Notes under the pieces: model-generated | The model's database searches: none | What the model was told of the DNA's origin: nothing | What the model saw: only the letters and a program-made list of their open reading frames with translations | Program-made: the position numbers and the translations under genes | Shown here: positions 11,100 through 34,192 of the stretch, piece by piece | How the letters are laid out: the number at the start of each line of letters is the position of its first letter | Numbering within the stretch: the stretch's first letter is position 1 | NCBI RefSeq assembly: GCF_016859285.1 | Contig: NC_053422.1 | Location: forward strand, 12,881,501 to 12,945,500 | DNA: 64,000 nt | Direction of reading: 5' to 3' | DNA from: Xiphias gladius | Lineage: Eukaryota > Chordata > Actinopteri > Istiophoriformes > Xiphiidae

Positions 11100-12489
11100 G
11101 TTATTTCCATAGAGCATCTTTATAGAAAACATTTCTTCACATTTTCGAAAAAAAACACATTTTTTTGTCTTTTCACTTGTTCTCTTTTTTTTTTTTTTAA
11201 GATTGTTTCATTTTTAGATAATTGTCCATTTTTTCAAATCTGCTAAAGTTGAACATTTTTAACATCCATCTGTGTCAAAGGCTCTTGCTGGGTTGCTGGG
11301 GCTTGTAGAAGGTGTCTGATAGAAGACACGGGCATTCACAGCTGCAATACTTATCTGAAATGGCGCTGACCAACATGAGAAAAAAACGTTCCCATGCGGG
11401 AAACACCACAAGTTTTGCACTTGTCAGGTGGAAGTGTTTCCCTGCTGCAACCAAAGCCCACATTCAGCCTCCAGTAGTTACATCCCTCCACTTCAGCAGC
11501 ACTCCAGTTTTAGCCTGAAGGCACCTGTGTTAACAGCGCTTTTGCTTTTGTCGATATGCATTTCTGTTTCTTTTTCTAAATCTAATGTCTAACTCTAAAC
11601 AGTCTGTCACACATCTACATCTACCCAGGCTGCAGCACAACAAGCAGGTCCTACCGTCACACCCAGAAACGAAACAAAAAAGTACTCTATAGTTTACAAA
11701 AACTGTAAAAATAAAATAAAAAAAAGACAGAGAAAAGATACAAGTGTTTTAACATCTAGTTTGCACATTGTTCTGCTCTGCAAACCGTACCGTGTATTTT
11801 GACGTGATAATCAGCTTTGATACAGCTCACAAAAAACTCGACCAGTGCAGATCTACTTTTACTTTTCATCTGTCCAATTCATCACTTTAGAGTTTTTTTT
11901 TTTTCTTTTTAAATGACCTTTGGTCTGAAATTCAGTCTCTGATTTGATCTTAACTGAAGCATGTCAGTACAAAAAAACAAAACAATCACTCTGCAAATGG
12001 CTCAGCTTAATCTTCACTGTCGGAAACAGCTCACTGACCACTTCAGTTTAGTTACAAATTTTGATATCAGGTCTGAATTATGTTTTACAAACATCATGAC
12101 CTTCAAAATCCTTCCAATAATTTACTGAAATATGTTGGATTAAGAAGAAAGTTCACTCTGAGATCTGGGGTTGAGCACAAAAGCAAAGTCTGAAAGTTTG
12201 AGGACAAACAGTCTAAAAACGTTCATTACACGTCATATAGTGACAAGAAAGGCGTCAGACCCACAACACTGTGCGTCTCAATGTCTACTAACAAGCTACC
12301 TTGCATTATAAATATATAAAGTTTTAAAAAGTGCTTATTAAAAGAAACTATAGTGATGTGATAACTTCCAGCAGTGTCACTGTTCTGTTTGTTCTTGACC
12401 AGCATTAATACGAGATGTTAGGGAGAGCTAAATGGTCATCCTTCACAGTCCACTTGATGTGCTCCTCCAACACTGACTAGGATTGTCCC

Positions 12490-12520
<31 letters not shown>

Positions 12521-13003
12521 AAAAAGACCCTGGTCTCACATTAACATTCATTCAACTGGTACAAAAAGATATCTTTTGGGAAAGCATAGTTAATACAAAA
12601 GGAGACCGATCAAACTAAAAAGGATAGTATTGGCCACTATAACACCCTGCTACAACCAAGCAGTTTTTTCACAGACTGAGCTGGAACACATGACAACAGG
12701 TAAAAATTAAAACAACGCTAGTAATAATTGCACATAGCCTTTGAGAGACGAGATGTTTGATAAGAGGACTTCACAATAAGAGAATCTGCAGAAAGGGGTG
12801 AGGAAGGGGCTGTGGCACACTATGGTATAAATACATTAACTCTGAGAGAAAGAGAAGCACATTCATGGGGCACAGCCACAAAACAATGGAGCTCTGTTTC
12901 CTTAAAAGTGCCGCTCTCGTCCCACTTCACTGCTTCTTTATCCTCGTGTCTCTGGGTCTCTCTGTAACGGCGAAGAGTTTTGACTTTGTGCCTCTCCGAG
13001 CAC
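11100..13003 (-). other. Probable 3'UTR of the sestrin gene
   Basis: About 1.9 kb downstream of the sestrin stop codon has no coding content on either strand. It contains a 29-base A run (12490-12518; a T run in the transcript). I could not find a convincing AATAAA on the minus strand, so the 3' end is not resolved. The left limit is only indicative. Confidence 0.35.
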
Positions 13004-24099
<11,096 letters not shown>

Positions 24100-24480
24100 T
24101 TTCCAAAAAGTATGCTATTGCATGGATGCGGCTCTGTCTTTTCTTGGTGCTTTCCAAGATAGCTAACAAAGGCAAAGAGCCTGCCTCTGGCCACAATCGG
24201 TCCGTAGCTGAAGACTGGACTGAGAGGAAAAAATGCTTCCCGGAGCGTAGCTGACAGCTCCGGTAACAGTGTGCCCAATCAAAGCACAGGAGGCGGAGCT
24301 GGGCTGGCTGGGCTGGCTGGGCTGGCTGGCTGTCTGGCTGAAGGTTACATCCAAATGCTAATGAACATCTGCAAACAACAACGCAGCGGCGAAAACAGGC
24401 CGAGGCGGAGGACGACGGGCACAGTTAGACCACCAACTTCAGAGCAGTTCAGGGGACCGAGGCTGGGATCAACAACCGGC
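24100..24480 (-). promoter_or_regulatory. Promoter / 5' leader region of the sestrin gene
   Basis: This sequence lies immediately upstream of the first sestrin codon and is more GC-rich than its surroundings. It contains a CCAAT pentamer (24275-24279, inverted relative to the gene) and a GC-box-like GAGGCGGAG next to it. No TATA box is clear. A short GGCTG tandem repeat occupies 24298-24340. Two peptide-length ORFs here look accidental. Confidence 0.45.
24298..24340. repeat. GGCTGGCTG short tandem repeat
   Basis: The units GGGCTGGCT and GGCT are repeated over about 40 bp, about 200 bp upstream of the sestrin start. It may vary in length between individuals. Confidence 0.85.
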
Positions 24481-24799
24481 CAAGGTGGGCAGCTGCTCAG
24501 AAGCCACAGGTCCCCAGGGGGCCCTTAAACCCCCCAGTTTACTCTATTTGTTTCTAAATAATTTAATTATTGGCACATTTGCACCGCTTTAGTACAGTAT
24601 CAACTTTAACAGGTCCTCCTTCCTCCCTCTTGGCCCGGTTTTGAAGAGGGACCCTGTGTCAAAATCTGGTTTTTAAGACCTTAACTGTTTTAGTTTATAT
24701 TGGGGTTGTTATTGGTCAGATTACGAGAAAATGACTGACAGGGCACATATAGGTAGACGGTCCCCCACCACTCTTATGTAGCACCAGCACAGTGACAGT

Positions 24800-24985
24800 T
24801 CGTGGTAATTTTGGTGCTCTCTGGTAATTTTTCATCTCTTTGTAGTCGTTTTGTGTCCAAATCGTCTTTTTGCATCTCTGTGGTCATTGTATGTGCCTTT
24901 GTGGTCACTTTGTGTCTCTTTGTGGTTGCTTTGCATTTGTTTATGGTCATTTTTCATCTCTTTGTAGTCATTTTGTGTCTTTTAA
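24800..24985 (+). repeat. Degenerate ~21-bp tandem repeat (TTTGTGGTCATTTTGTGTCTC-like)
   Basis: Several imperfect copies of a unit reading CTTTGTGGTCACTTTGTGTC follow one another (for example near 24841, 24896, 24918 and 24960). The repeat keeps a frame open, producing a valine/leucine-rich ORF that is not a real gene. I recognise the motif as a common teleost minisatellite. Confidence 0.7.
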
Positions 24986-25149
24986 CTAAGCTGTGACTTT
25001 CAAACAAGAAATATTACCAGTCATTTCACACAGAGGCTCAGGGTGCCAAGAGGTCAGGGGACCCGTGGGCTGGTTCCCGGTAGAACCATTCAGTACTCCA
25101 TCCATGATCATAGAAGCACTGTAAGGCTACAACCAAATATGATTCCCAT

Positions 25150-25480
25150 TATCACCACATCTAGCAATTATTTCCTTTTAATAATCAATTGATGGTTCAG
25201 TGTATAAAATGTCAGTAAATAGTGAAAAATCTCCCTAATAATTCCCTGAAGCCAGAGTTAACATTCAAATTGCTTTTTGTCCGACCAACAGTAAACAAAA
25301 AACCCACATTTTGACTTCACTGTTATAGAAATCTGAGAAACTAGCAACTGTCCACATTTGAGAAGCTGGTACCAGTGAATTTTTGGCATTTTTGCTTAGA
25401 AAAAGACTGCAATGATTAATCACGTATTAAAAATTCTGCCATTAATTTTCTGTCAATCAACTAATTGACTGATCACCTTA
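25150..25480. repeat. Dispersed repeat, 'ATCGATTAATCG' family, copy 6
   Basis: Blocks seen are AAAATGTCAGTAAATAGTG, TTTTTGTCCGACCAACAGT, GAGAAGCTGGTACCAG and TCAATCAACTAATTGACTG. It is intergenic between the sestrin promoter and the alg13 3' side. Confidence 0.75.
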
Positions 25481-26049
25481 TCATTAACAAATGTTTTCCC
25501 CAGGGCCCCTCGGGGGTTAATCCGGCCATGCCTTAGACGGGCCTTTCGTTAGGAAGGAGCAGTTTGTAGAGGGCGCAGTTGTTGTTTTTGTGTACACTTC
25601 ATGTTGTGCTTGCTGCTCTGTTTTACCTACATTATACACTTCAGTCAGGAAATGTAGCATCAGACAGCCATGACAGGGTTTTCTGGATATGCTGAGTAAT
25701 ACCTGGAAGCCCCTGAATCTGCTACCTGGACTATAAAAAGCACCATTTCCAGGTTTGGCAGAGTTTAGTCATACAGTGTATTCAGTCATTTTTTTATACA
25801 ATGGTTTTTAGGATCGGAGATCTGGAGGAGATTAACTTCTAGAAACCTATAATAATGGCCAAAGATTTGTGGACACTCCTTCCTGCATAATTTTGTGTAG
25901 TTATTTCGTGGCTTACAGCAATCGATACAGCAGACGATACAGAGCAAGGGGGGGGGGGGTTCTGATATGGGACAAAGCTCCTTCAGAGACACATAACAAG
26001 AGTAGCCTCCCAATGATGAGTAAATTGAGGAGTAAAATATTTCCGTGTG

Positions 26050-26215
26050 CTCTCAACTTTGTGGCAACACTTTGGGAAGATCCTTTCCTGTTTGAACAAG
26101 ACAGTGCCTCTGTACACAAAGCCAGGCCCATACAGAAATGGTTTTCCCAGTTTGGTGGGGAAGAACCTGACTGGCTTACACAGAGCGCTGACCTCAACCC
26201 ATTAAGGATGCAATA
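26050..26215 (+). pseudogene. Tc1-like transposase fragment (C-terminal catalytic part)
   Basis: The frame reads LWEDPFLFEQDSASVHKA, then QKWFSQF and DWLTQSADLNPL. This is the second catalytic-Asp block (FQQDNAPxHKA-like) and the SPDLNP block of Tc1/mariner DDE transposases. The expected proline and Ile-Glu residues are altered, the Glu/Asp after DLNP is lost, and no N-terminal part is in frame. It is a decayed relic. Confidence 0.75.
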
Positions 26216-28675
26216 TCAAACTGGATTACACTATTCAGGCTGAAAGAGTCATACAGCTGGAGTCGAGATGGATTGATATTTAACTTTTCAAAGCCGTAAG
26301 AGGTAGTTAACTGGAATAAAGCCATAGTTGGATTTCATTGATAAGATTGATAAAATGTGTCTAATCTTTTCTGAAATATATGAATCCAAGTCATGCAAGA
26401 CTTAAAAGTCATTCATCAAGTGATTTCCTGTCATACATCAAATAGTTTACATGTCTTATAGGCAAAGGAAAGATGCATCTTTCTTGCTTGTATCTTGATC
26501 TAAACACACAAGAAGCACTGAAAACAGTCCCTCTTGCCATTTGATGTACACAACTGACCACTGCATTCAGGCTGGTTTGATTGACCCTCAGCTTTGTTAC
26601 TTTTTGTATGGACTTATTGAGTCCATTCTGGTCCTAATGAATGGGGTGTTTGTCCTTTATCAGCAATCTTGGTATTGCATTGGTTAAAATGAGGTTGTTT
26701 TTTCTGTCTGAGTGCAGGAGTAGTGGCTTTTAATTCAGTTAATTTGCATCAAGAGTCATTCCTGTGTTTTTGCACTTTCTGACTAACTCCTAGCTTAAGA
26801 GGATCAGATATGTACAGTTTAGAAGACTCTTCCTGTGAGGTGACCACAGACCAAAAAAGTTTTGCTTCAGTTTTGTTAAAGCAAAAATGAAAGCATGCAG
26901 AAAAATGAACAAAACACATGGAAACAGGCTAATTAAATACAGAAATTACTGACAGCAGGTTCTTTAACAAGCCTTCTTAAATTCATTTGAGAGCACCAGT
27001 TCACACATAAGATATAATTTCTGGCTACGTTTTAGCTACATTAAGGCACTGCTGCCCATAACCCTCCTGTATTATTACAGGTAAGTCCATGTTTCAAACA
27101 ACACAAGTTTGAAATGACAGTAAAGATGGAAGATATGGTTAGGTGTGGGGGAAAGGAACAAGTAACACTAGACTAGAGTGTTCATCTCTATTAGATTAAT
27201 CAACAGTTTGCACAAACATCACGTGAATCATACTTGAGTGGCAGGCAGAACGAGCCCAAACCGAATAACTATCGTTGAAATGATTCAAAGAAAAGCTCCG
27301 AAAGGTCCTGACTTTGCCCAAAATATCTGCAATAAGGAGGTTTTTCAGTGAGGGATTAAGCATAGGCTCAGACAATATCTAACAGAGATATTGAATAAAG
27401 ATCAAAAGCAGATCAAAGATCAAAAGTGTTCATGCTCGACTGGGAAACTGTTAAGAATTAACGAAATTACATAATGTTATTTTGTTTCCTCAGTGAATTC
27501 AGCTGGAACCTGTTCAGTTGTTTAAGTCTGATAAAGTTTGTGGTACCAAACAAATTATAATGCACATAACATTTCAGAAGGCGCATTATAGCACAATTAA
27601 ATTCACTGCCTGCTATTATGTGACTTGACCCTGTACTTTTATTTATTGATTTTAAAAATATCTACTTCCTTAATTAGGGTTAGGTGGTACAACAGCTGTC
27701 TGGTGTAACCACAGTATCAGAAACTAGAGCTATTATGCTTTATTTATTGCATTCTTCAGAAGGAGACGTTTTAGGTTTGTAGGCTGTGACAAATTTGACT
27801 GAAGGAAGGAACTGAAGACAGGCATCTGTCCCAGTGAGTTTCCTATCACAGTGAATCCTCAGTTTCCACAGAAAGTCTTTTACAAACAAAGAGGAGGGAC
27901 ATTCCCCAGCAGGAAATCTGCCTGTCTTCTGGTTTATTACTCATGTACAACAGTGATCTGAGATTTAACACATGAAATCTGTCCTTAACCAAACTGTCTG
28001 AAAGGCCAACTTCACGTGAGGCAAGTTAGGGAATTCAAACCCATAGTATCATAACAAAATGCTGGTGAAAATTGTTTTTAGGCCGTTCTGCCGGTCAGTA
28101 AAAACAGGTGGTTGGCTGCTGAATCTTTCTGCCGCTCCAGCCTTTGTAGCAGAACGTGGACCAAAATGTTTCCTGTCCTGACTCTAGACACTGTTTAGAG
28201 GTTGAACAGCCAAACTAGATTATGTGCTGCCTTTCACCCAACATATCCTGTTAAACAAAACTCTCCTAGATCTCTCCAAAGAAATGAGTCAGCAATGTTA
28301 GTACAGCATCAACACTTTTCCTAAATCAAACAGTATGTCTTCCTTAATAGTTTTGCAAGGGCTTTACACAAATAACTTAAAAGTAGTCACACCACACCAT
28401 CTGAACAAGACTTCAAAATAGAAAATAAAAAACTCTAACCGGGTTTCATTTAAATTGCTGTTCCCAGCCTGTTCAAATAAACACAGGACGCACCTCTTGG
28501 TTGCACCTTAGATGGCTCCTGTACACTGATCACTGAAGCAGATGGCGGCGACTCCTATCTGAGCTAAGAAAATATTTTAAGATGCGTCTTCTCTCCTGCC
28601 GTTCCTGCAGAGATACGCAGACAGACTGAGGTAGAAGGTAGAAAAAAAGGTAGTCATGGAACACAGAGAGGGGTT
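26216..28675. other. Intergenic stretch, nothing recognised
   Basis: About 2.5 kb of AT-rich single-copy-looking DNA lies between the Tc1 relic and a MITE-like element. I see no ORF of substance, RNA gene or repeat here on either strand. Confidence 0.5.
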
Positions 28676-28678
28676 TTA

Positions 28679-29082
28679 GGCAACATTTTATTTTAAAGGC
28701 CCCTATTTATCATTTATGATAGTGTATACAAGTTTAATAAATGGTTTATAACAAACTATCCTATAGTTGTAAGCAGATATACGTGTTTATTATTGTATTT
28801 GTTAACAAACTACAACGCCTCCTGAGGGTACAAATAAGTGGAGGCTGGTGTATAAACACGGAATGAATCACAGTATAATAAAACACATGTAATAACACAA
28901 AATATGTCTTAATAGGACATATTTTTCATAGGAAGTTAATCGTTGACAAATACTGTACATTAATTAACACTTAAAATGCCCTTATATCTGCAAACAACAA
29001 CATTAAAGTGTTTAATAAACCATTTATTGAATCTTTATATACTGCTTAGAATAGCTAAATAGAGGGACTTAAAGTGTTACCA
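28679..29082. mobile_element. MITE-like element with long inverted termini
   Basis: The left arm (CAACATTTTATTTTAAAGGC, CCTATTTAT, then TTTAATAAATGGTTTATAAC) is matched in reverse complement by the right arm (AATAAACCATTTATTGAATC, AAATAGAGGGACTTAAAGTG, TTACC). The interior is AT-rich and non-coding. No transposase is present, so it is non-autonomous. Confidence 0.6.
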
Positions 29083-30490
29083 GATTTTACTTCAGACATG
29101 AACAACAGGACCTGGCAAGACATGGAAACCGGGCTACTGAGTGAACACTCCACTATGTGCTGGAAGGACACAAGATAATCAGCCTACAAGGTCATAGATT
29201 TAAACATCGTCTCACCCTCGTGGCAAAAATTGGTACAACTTGCCTCAATGTGATGCAGCAAATTCCTTTGGTGTCTCTGCAAATCAGCGCTATCTACGCT
29301 GCCTTTTAAATGAGTGGAAATTGGACCGAAGTGATATGAATGTATATTCAGGCGGCCATGTACAGTGCAGGTTAGATTATTCAGATTTTCCTTCACAGTA
29401 GATACCTTTGATGAAATATACAGTATGACCTCTATTTACATAAAATTTACATTTTTTATGTAGTTTTGGGTTCCTCCAGCACATGATCAGCTACAGCACT
29501 TGGCCTGCAGTAAAAGAGCGGTCAATAGCACTGGGGTTGCATAGAGTCAGATCGAAGCTAAAGAATTAGAGGAATGCAAAATCATAGGCTCACAGGCTGT
29601 GTGAGTTGGGTCTGAGTCGAGACGTTGGTCCTCCTGAGAAGAGAATGGAGGAGACTTCACCACTCTATGTCACACACAAATACACAGCAGAACCATAAAT
29701 AAATCATACACATGCCACATACAAACCAATATAAATGGATAAAACAAAACAAATAAGCTCTTGAGAAGTATATTTTAGTAGTGGACTGCCAGAGATATAA
29801 GCTCACAAAGACCTAAAGACAAACTTTTAAAGAGCTACATGTGTGTATAGTAACAACACCGCTTCTACCTTCATGCCACAAAGACTAAAGCTGGTACCAT
29901 CTCCACAAAACAGATGCTATAAGTTGCTCTGTCTAAAATTAGAAGTCGGCTTTAAGCATACATTTTCTATCTCTAGATTTACAAGCCACCTGTTTGGGAG
30001 AAGACTTCAAGTTAAAAAAAAAAAACAAATCAAATCAAATCAAAATATTGCAAATGACATAACAAATAAAAAAGGAATCAACAGCAGAGTCACTTACCTG
30101 GCACTCTGACAAGGATGAACATCCTTGAAAAAAACCTGAAGCTTGTGGATTATCCAGGTCCAGAGTCTTTTTGAATCAGTGCAGCCTTTGTTCCATCTAA
30201 AAGTGCAGCAATGCCCTCAGCTCTCTGAACTGCTGTGTGTGATTTGACTCATAGTCCTCAGGCTGGTAAATGTTATTTTCCTTCCACTTGTATACTTTTT
30301 TTTTTTTTAAAAACTAATATGTAAAATAAATATAAACAAATAATTCACAACATACACAGGGATTTGAAATTGGACATATATTATTATTGCATATAGACAT
30401 AGAAAAGACTCAGCAGTGTCACAATCTTCTACAATGTAATCATCACACTCCAGTGTAGCAGAAATAAAGCGGCGCTGTTAAATTAAAGTT

Positions 30491-32206
30491 TCACTGAACC
30501 CCGAGGGCTTTGTCCAGAAAGTTCGCAAACTTTTGCGGCTGTCCAGGCAAGAAAGGCTGAAGAACAGAGAGATCCATGGTCCTCAGCATTTCTGTCAGTG
30601 TGCTGAAAGATTTATCAAGAGAAAAAAGCGTGTTACTTACGTTTTGCTAAATAACCTCACTCGTATGAACTGTAGCAGGTCTGCGAGGAATGCGTACAGT
30701 ACCTGCATGTGCAGTACAACAGGTGGGAGTCCATGTGTAGCTGTCTGGCCAGCTCCAGTTGGTGGTTGTTCATCAGCTTGTCGTTGACGACGACCAGCAG
30801 AGGTTTTCCTGCACCAAGTGCCTCCAAACAACTTCCTGCCCCTGAGGAGAAAAAGAAAAAGATCTTTGTTCACGACTAGAACTAAAGTCAGCTGTGTTTT
30901 TGCTGCTGCTGATTTCTATTCATTGTACTAAAATATAAAACGTTATACAGAGATTTGAAACAAAAGAGATTAATTGGGTGAAGTTGTTGTAGTGTGAGGT
31001 TCTTGCTCTAACAGGGCATCGTACATGCCTGTGAAATCCTGTGTGGATTAATCTGAGACTTTTATTTTCAGGGGTACAGGTTTACATTTCCAGGGTTACA
31101 TATCCTATTTTTTTCTATGTTCCTAAAATTATTGTTAATGTGTAGTGAATATGTTTTATGGGAGTGAATATAGTTTGTTTCTATAAAGGGAAATGTTCTG
31201 TGTTATAACAGGAAGTTTCCTGATCGTCTTATTTTATCTATTGTGCTCGTCACGCTTCGTTATGGACACGGTCTCTTCTGCTATACATGTGATGTTAAGT
31301 TAATTGAAACAGGTGTGAAGTGTATGTGTTGGCTTTTTTACGCTTTAGAGCTACAGTTTTATGTATTTTCATGCATAAATCTGCTAATTAGAGGAGAATG
31401 TTGTCGAGGCATGTGTGTAGCAGGGCTGTCGAGTAGTTTGCTACAGTGCACCGTTGAGACCAAGTTTGCCAGCGTTGGGCATTTAGTGAATGTGCTGATG
31501 ATGTTACACAGGTGCCTTTATCCAAGAAAAAACCCTGTGAATGTTTTTGTTTCTTCACAACTACAGTTACTGGGATGTGTGTGTATGCTTCATTAACTGC
31601 TTGGTTATCATCCTGCTGTTAATTTTCTGCTATATGCCATCTGATGCCTTCATGTTGTATACATCTGCTGCTGACGCTCTGCTGCATAAACATTACTTCT
31701 CTGTTTAATGTTTTCACACTGCTGACATACCTGCATTTGCTTTTCCTTTGATTTCTACATAGTCAGGGGTGTCCTCCGGACAGGCAATGAAAACGGAAAC
31801 TACCTGTTTTGGCACAACACTTTAAAACACTATTAAAATGCCTTGTGTTTTTTTTATTAGAAAACAGTAGTTCGACTTATGGAACAGCATCAGATGAGTG
31901 TGATGGAATAAAAAGTTGTGTATCCTCCATTTACTCCCAGCAGATTCAACCCTGAGTGTATTGTGTTAAGTGAGGCAGTGAGCTGAACACGTGCTTAAAG
32001 TTTTTGACGTTTTTTACTCGCCTGCGTGGCTGATGACGAGGTCAGTCTGCTTGATGTCTTCTGCTATAGAGTCTTTGAATCGAAAAGCCTCCAGTGTGAT
32101 GTGTGGACAACTGTCAGCAGCTGGAAGGAGAGATCCTCTTCCAACCTGAAGAACCAAACGCTCATATCCACGAGCCTTTAAAGCCTGTGGGAAGAAGAAA
32201 ATATTA

Positions 32207-32256
<50 letters not shown>

Positions 32257-34192
32257 AAACTGATCAAAGTTCAAAAATCCATCCTTTGAAAGAGAAGCAC
32301 TATTTGTTGATGACATTTTCAAAGACCAACATCCCGGGGGTAATGGGTTTCATTCAGAAAAGAAATACAACTGTGAAACCAGAGAAAGAGAGAGCATGTC
32401 TGAGTCACCTGTGCCGACTTTCTAAATTAATTTCCTAAAAACACGCTTCAAAACCTGATACCTGACGCATGACAGGTTTGGTTTCATATTTTCTTTTCAT
32501 TTTGTTGCTGTTAATTTTCACACAGATCTGCACAGAGACAGAGCCGAGTCCCATTTTCAGCCAAGTATAGTATCTGCATAATATAATGTTTTAACTTCAT
32601 AACATATATTTAAGTAGCTTTAAGGTTGAAAATATCGTCTTATCCCTCACTGTATCAGCAATGTTCACACTGAGAGAAAAACATTCAAACCCAAGATTTC
32701 TTTATGGCTGCACCATCCCATCAACAAGAAATATACATGATATCTCAGGCATCACTTTACACACATTTCACAAAATTCAGCTCGGAAATATTTGGCATTT
32801 TTGGGAAATCTGGGAGTTCTGTGAGTTTTAACAATTTTTGGCTAGATTTTGTCAGAATATGATACAAAACGTGCTGAGAGACCTCAATCAAGCCACCATT
32901 AATGTTACACCTGTACTATGACAAGTCAGAGCATCTGAAGAGGAAATGTACCGATACTAGGGAACACTAAATGTGTAATAGTAGCAAGGAATAAAGCTGC
33001 AACTAATGTATTTTTATCATCAATTCATCTTTGAGTTTTGTCTTGATTAATCGATAAATCATTTTGACGAGAAAATGTCAGAAAATACTCAAAAATGCCC
33101 GATACATTTTCCCCACAGTCAAAGGTGATGTCTTAAACCCAAAGATATTCAACCTATAATAACGTTAAGAAAAAGGAAAGTGGAAAATTCTCACATTTTA
33201 GAAGCTGGAACCAGCAAAGTTGCAGAAAATGGAAATACTAAAGTAAAAGTTCAAATACCTCAAATTTGTGCTCAAGGACATGAGCAAATGTACTTAAATG
33301 ACATTGATATTGTAAACAATATAACCCAACAAAATAATTACAAGGGTGTGTTTAGGGCTGATCAAAGACAAGATTAACCAAAAGGAAAAACAATGATAGT
33401 GACACAGAAACTTTAAGTCAACTATACAGACACTTAGATCCATATTTTAACTTTCACTTTCTTTCGTTTTGGGGACACACTCTAAATTAAGTAACAAAAA
33501 CTGTGATCGAAAATGAGAAAAGTAAATGGGTTTGTCATTTAAATATCATTTTTTAAGAAGAATTCAACTTAAACCCAGATTCAGCCCAAACAGATGTCAG
33601 AAGTTTGTGTCTTATGGGACATGTAATGTAAACAGAAGAGCAAGGCTTCAGTCTCTTCATGACCAGAGATGGTAGAACTGTACTGGACTAGCGTTGATTA
33701 ATGAAGTTAAGTTGTTGGGCTCTTGGTTTCCTCCTTCCTATACATATGCATGTGAATGTGAATGTATGTGTGGCTAATTGACCATTGGATGGAAGGTAAA
33801 TGTTGATATGTACTGACCAACCAGAATGAGTTTCTTTGTTCTCCAGAAAACTATAAAAGATTAGGTTTGCTCTCTGTTCGCAGAGACAGGGGCGTTCTGC
33901 CGACTTGTGTAAGCCGCTGTCTCCTATTATTGATCAATAATAATAACATTTACACTCAAATCCGTCGGTGTCTGGGCTTTATTTGAGTCTGCGTGCAGAG
34001 TGTTCACATTTATTGGTACTGAGTTTCACGCAGGGGCTGTTTTTAAGAATGCACGGTAACTTACTCAGCAGTGACCTGAGCCTAGTCAAGTGTCTCTTTA
34101 GCTCCTCTCACCTGAACGGCCTCTGAGGACGTGATGGTTTCAATGAGCTCATCGAAACTCGTGGTGCCGACAGTCACGAACACTGTCTTCAT
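30491..34192 (-). CDS. alg13: UDP-GlcNAc transferase subunit ALG13 (single-domain form)
   Basis: Four exons, 34112-34192, 32022-32184, 30703-30841 and 30491-30602, give 164 residues in consistent phase. The protein starts [17 protein letters not shown], as ALG13 does. GRGS follows at about 42-45, [13 protein letters not shown] at 78-90 and [13 protein letters not shown] just after 100. The last exon ([15 protein letters not shown]...FLDKALGVQ-stop) matches the short vertebrate ALG13 C-terminus. By family knowledge it is the cytosolic GT28-type catalytic subunit that pairs with membrane-bound ALG14 on the ER and adds the second GlcNAc to the dolichol-linked N-glycan precursor. The mammalian long isoform adds OTU and Tudor domains. 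I see neither in the 6.4 kb downstream before the sestrin promoter. Intron 2 has a GC rather than GT donor (32020-32021). A solo LTR-like element sits in intron 1. Confidence 0.93.
32016..32024 (-). other. alg13: Non-canonical GC splice donor of alg13 intron 2
   Basis: On the minus strand the exon ends CAG|GCGAGT. Only the GC position makes the split glycine codon (G|GG) and joins ISHA to GAGSCLE in frame with the next acceptor (CTCAG|GGGCA). The nearby GTAAAA would add two bases and lose the frame and the Ala. The rest of the donor fits the consensus well, as is typical of GC-AG introns. Confidence 0.85.
32211..32250. repeat. (TA)n microsatellite
   Basis: About 40 bp of TA alternation lies 27 bp upstream of the alg13 exon 2 acceptor on the minus strand, close to where the polypyrimidine tract and branch point should be. 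Confidence 0.9.
32995..33230. repeat. Dispersed repeat, 'ATCGATTAATCG' family, copy 7
   Basis: It starts AAAGCTGCAACTAATG. It has TTGATTAATCGATAAATC, AAAATGTCAGAAAATACTCA and CTCACATTTTAGAAGCTGG. It lies in alg13 intron 1. Confidence 0.8.
33232..33305. repeat. Dispersed fish repeat fragment ('AAGTACTTTTACTT' family)
   Basis: AAAGTAAAAGTTCAAATACC, then TCAAATTTGTGCTCAAGGAC and GAGCAAATGTACTTAAATGA, resembles the part of the family with stepped AGTACTT blocks. It abuts the previous repeat. Confidence 0.5.
33655..34020 (+). mobile_element. Solo LTR-like element in alg13 intron 1
   Basis: This ~360 bp stretch has the layout of a retroviral-type LTR on the plus strand. A promoter-like part holds CTATAAAAGA (about 33850). 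A GC-richer R-like part follows with CTCTGTTCGCAGAGACAGG, then an AATAAT-rich polyadenylation-like part and a T-rich end. No gag, pol or env reading frame flanks it. The exact ends and target duplication could not be fixed. It lies antisense to alg13, ending about 90 bp from the exon 1 donor. The call is by architecture only. Confidence 0.45.

Noticed and set aside
28540-28565. ATGGCGGCG start-like sequence as first exon of another gene
   Set aside because: The frame closes after six codons and there is no donor in phase; no supporting CpG-rich block.
30491-30602. alg13 as a truncated pseudogene
   Set aside because: All four exons are in frame, the motifs are intact and the final exon matches the natural C-terminus of the short ALG13 isoform.
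31243-31596. Plus-strand 117-codon ORF in alg13 intron 2
   Set aside because: It has no recognisable domain, sits inside an intron antisense to a solid gene, and has composition typical of random AT-rich DNA.
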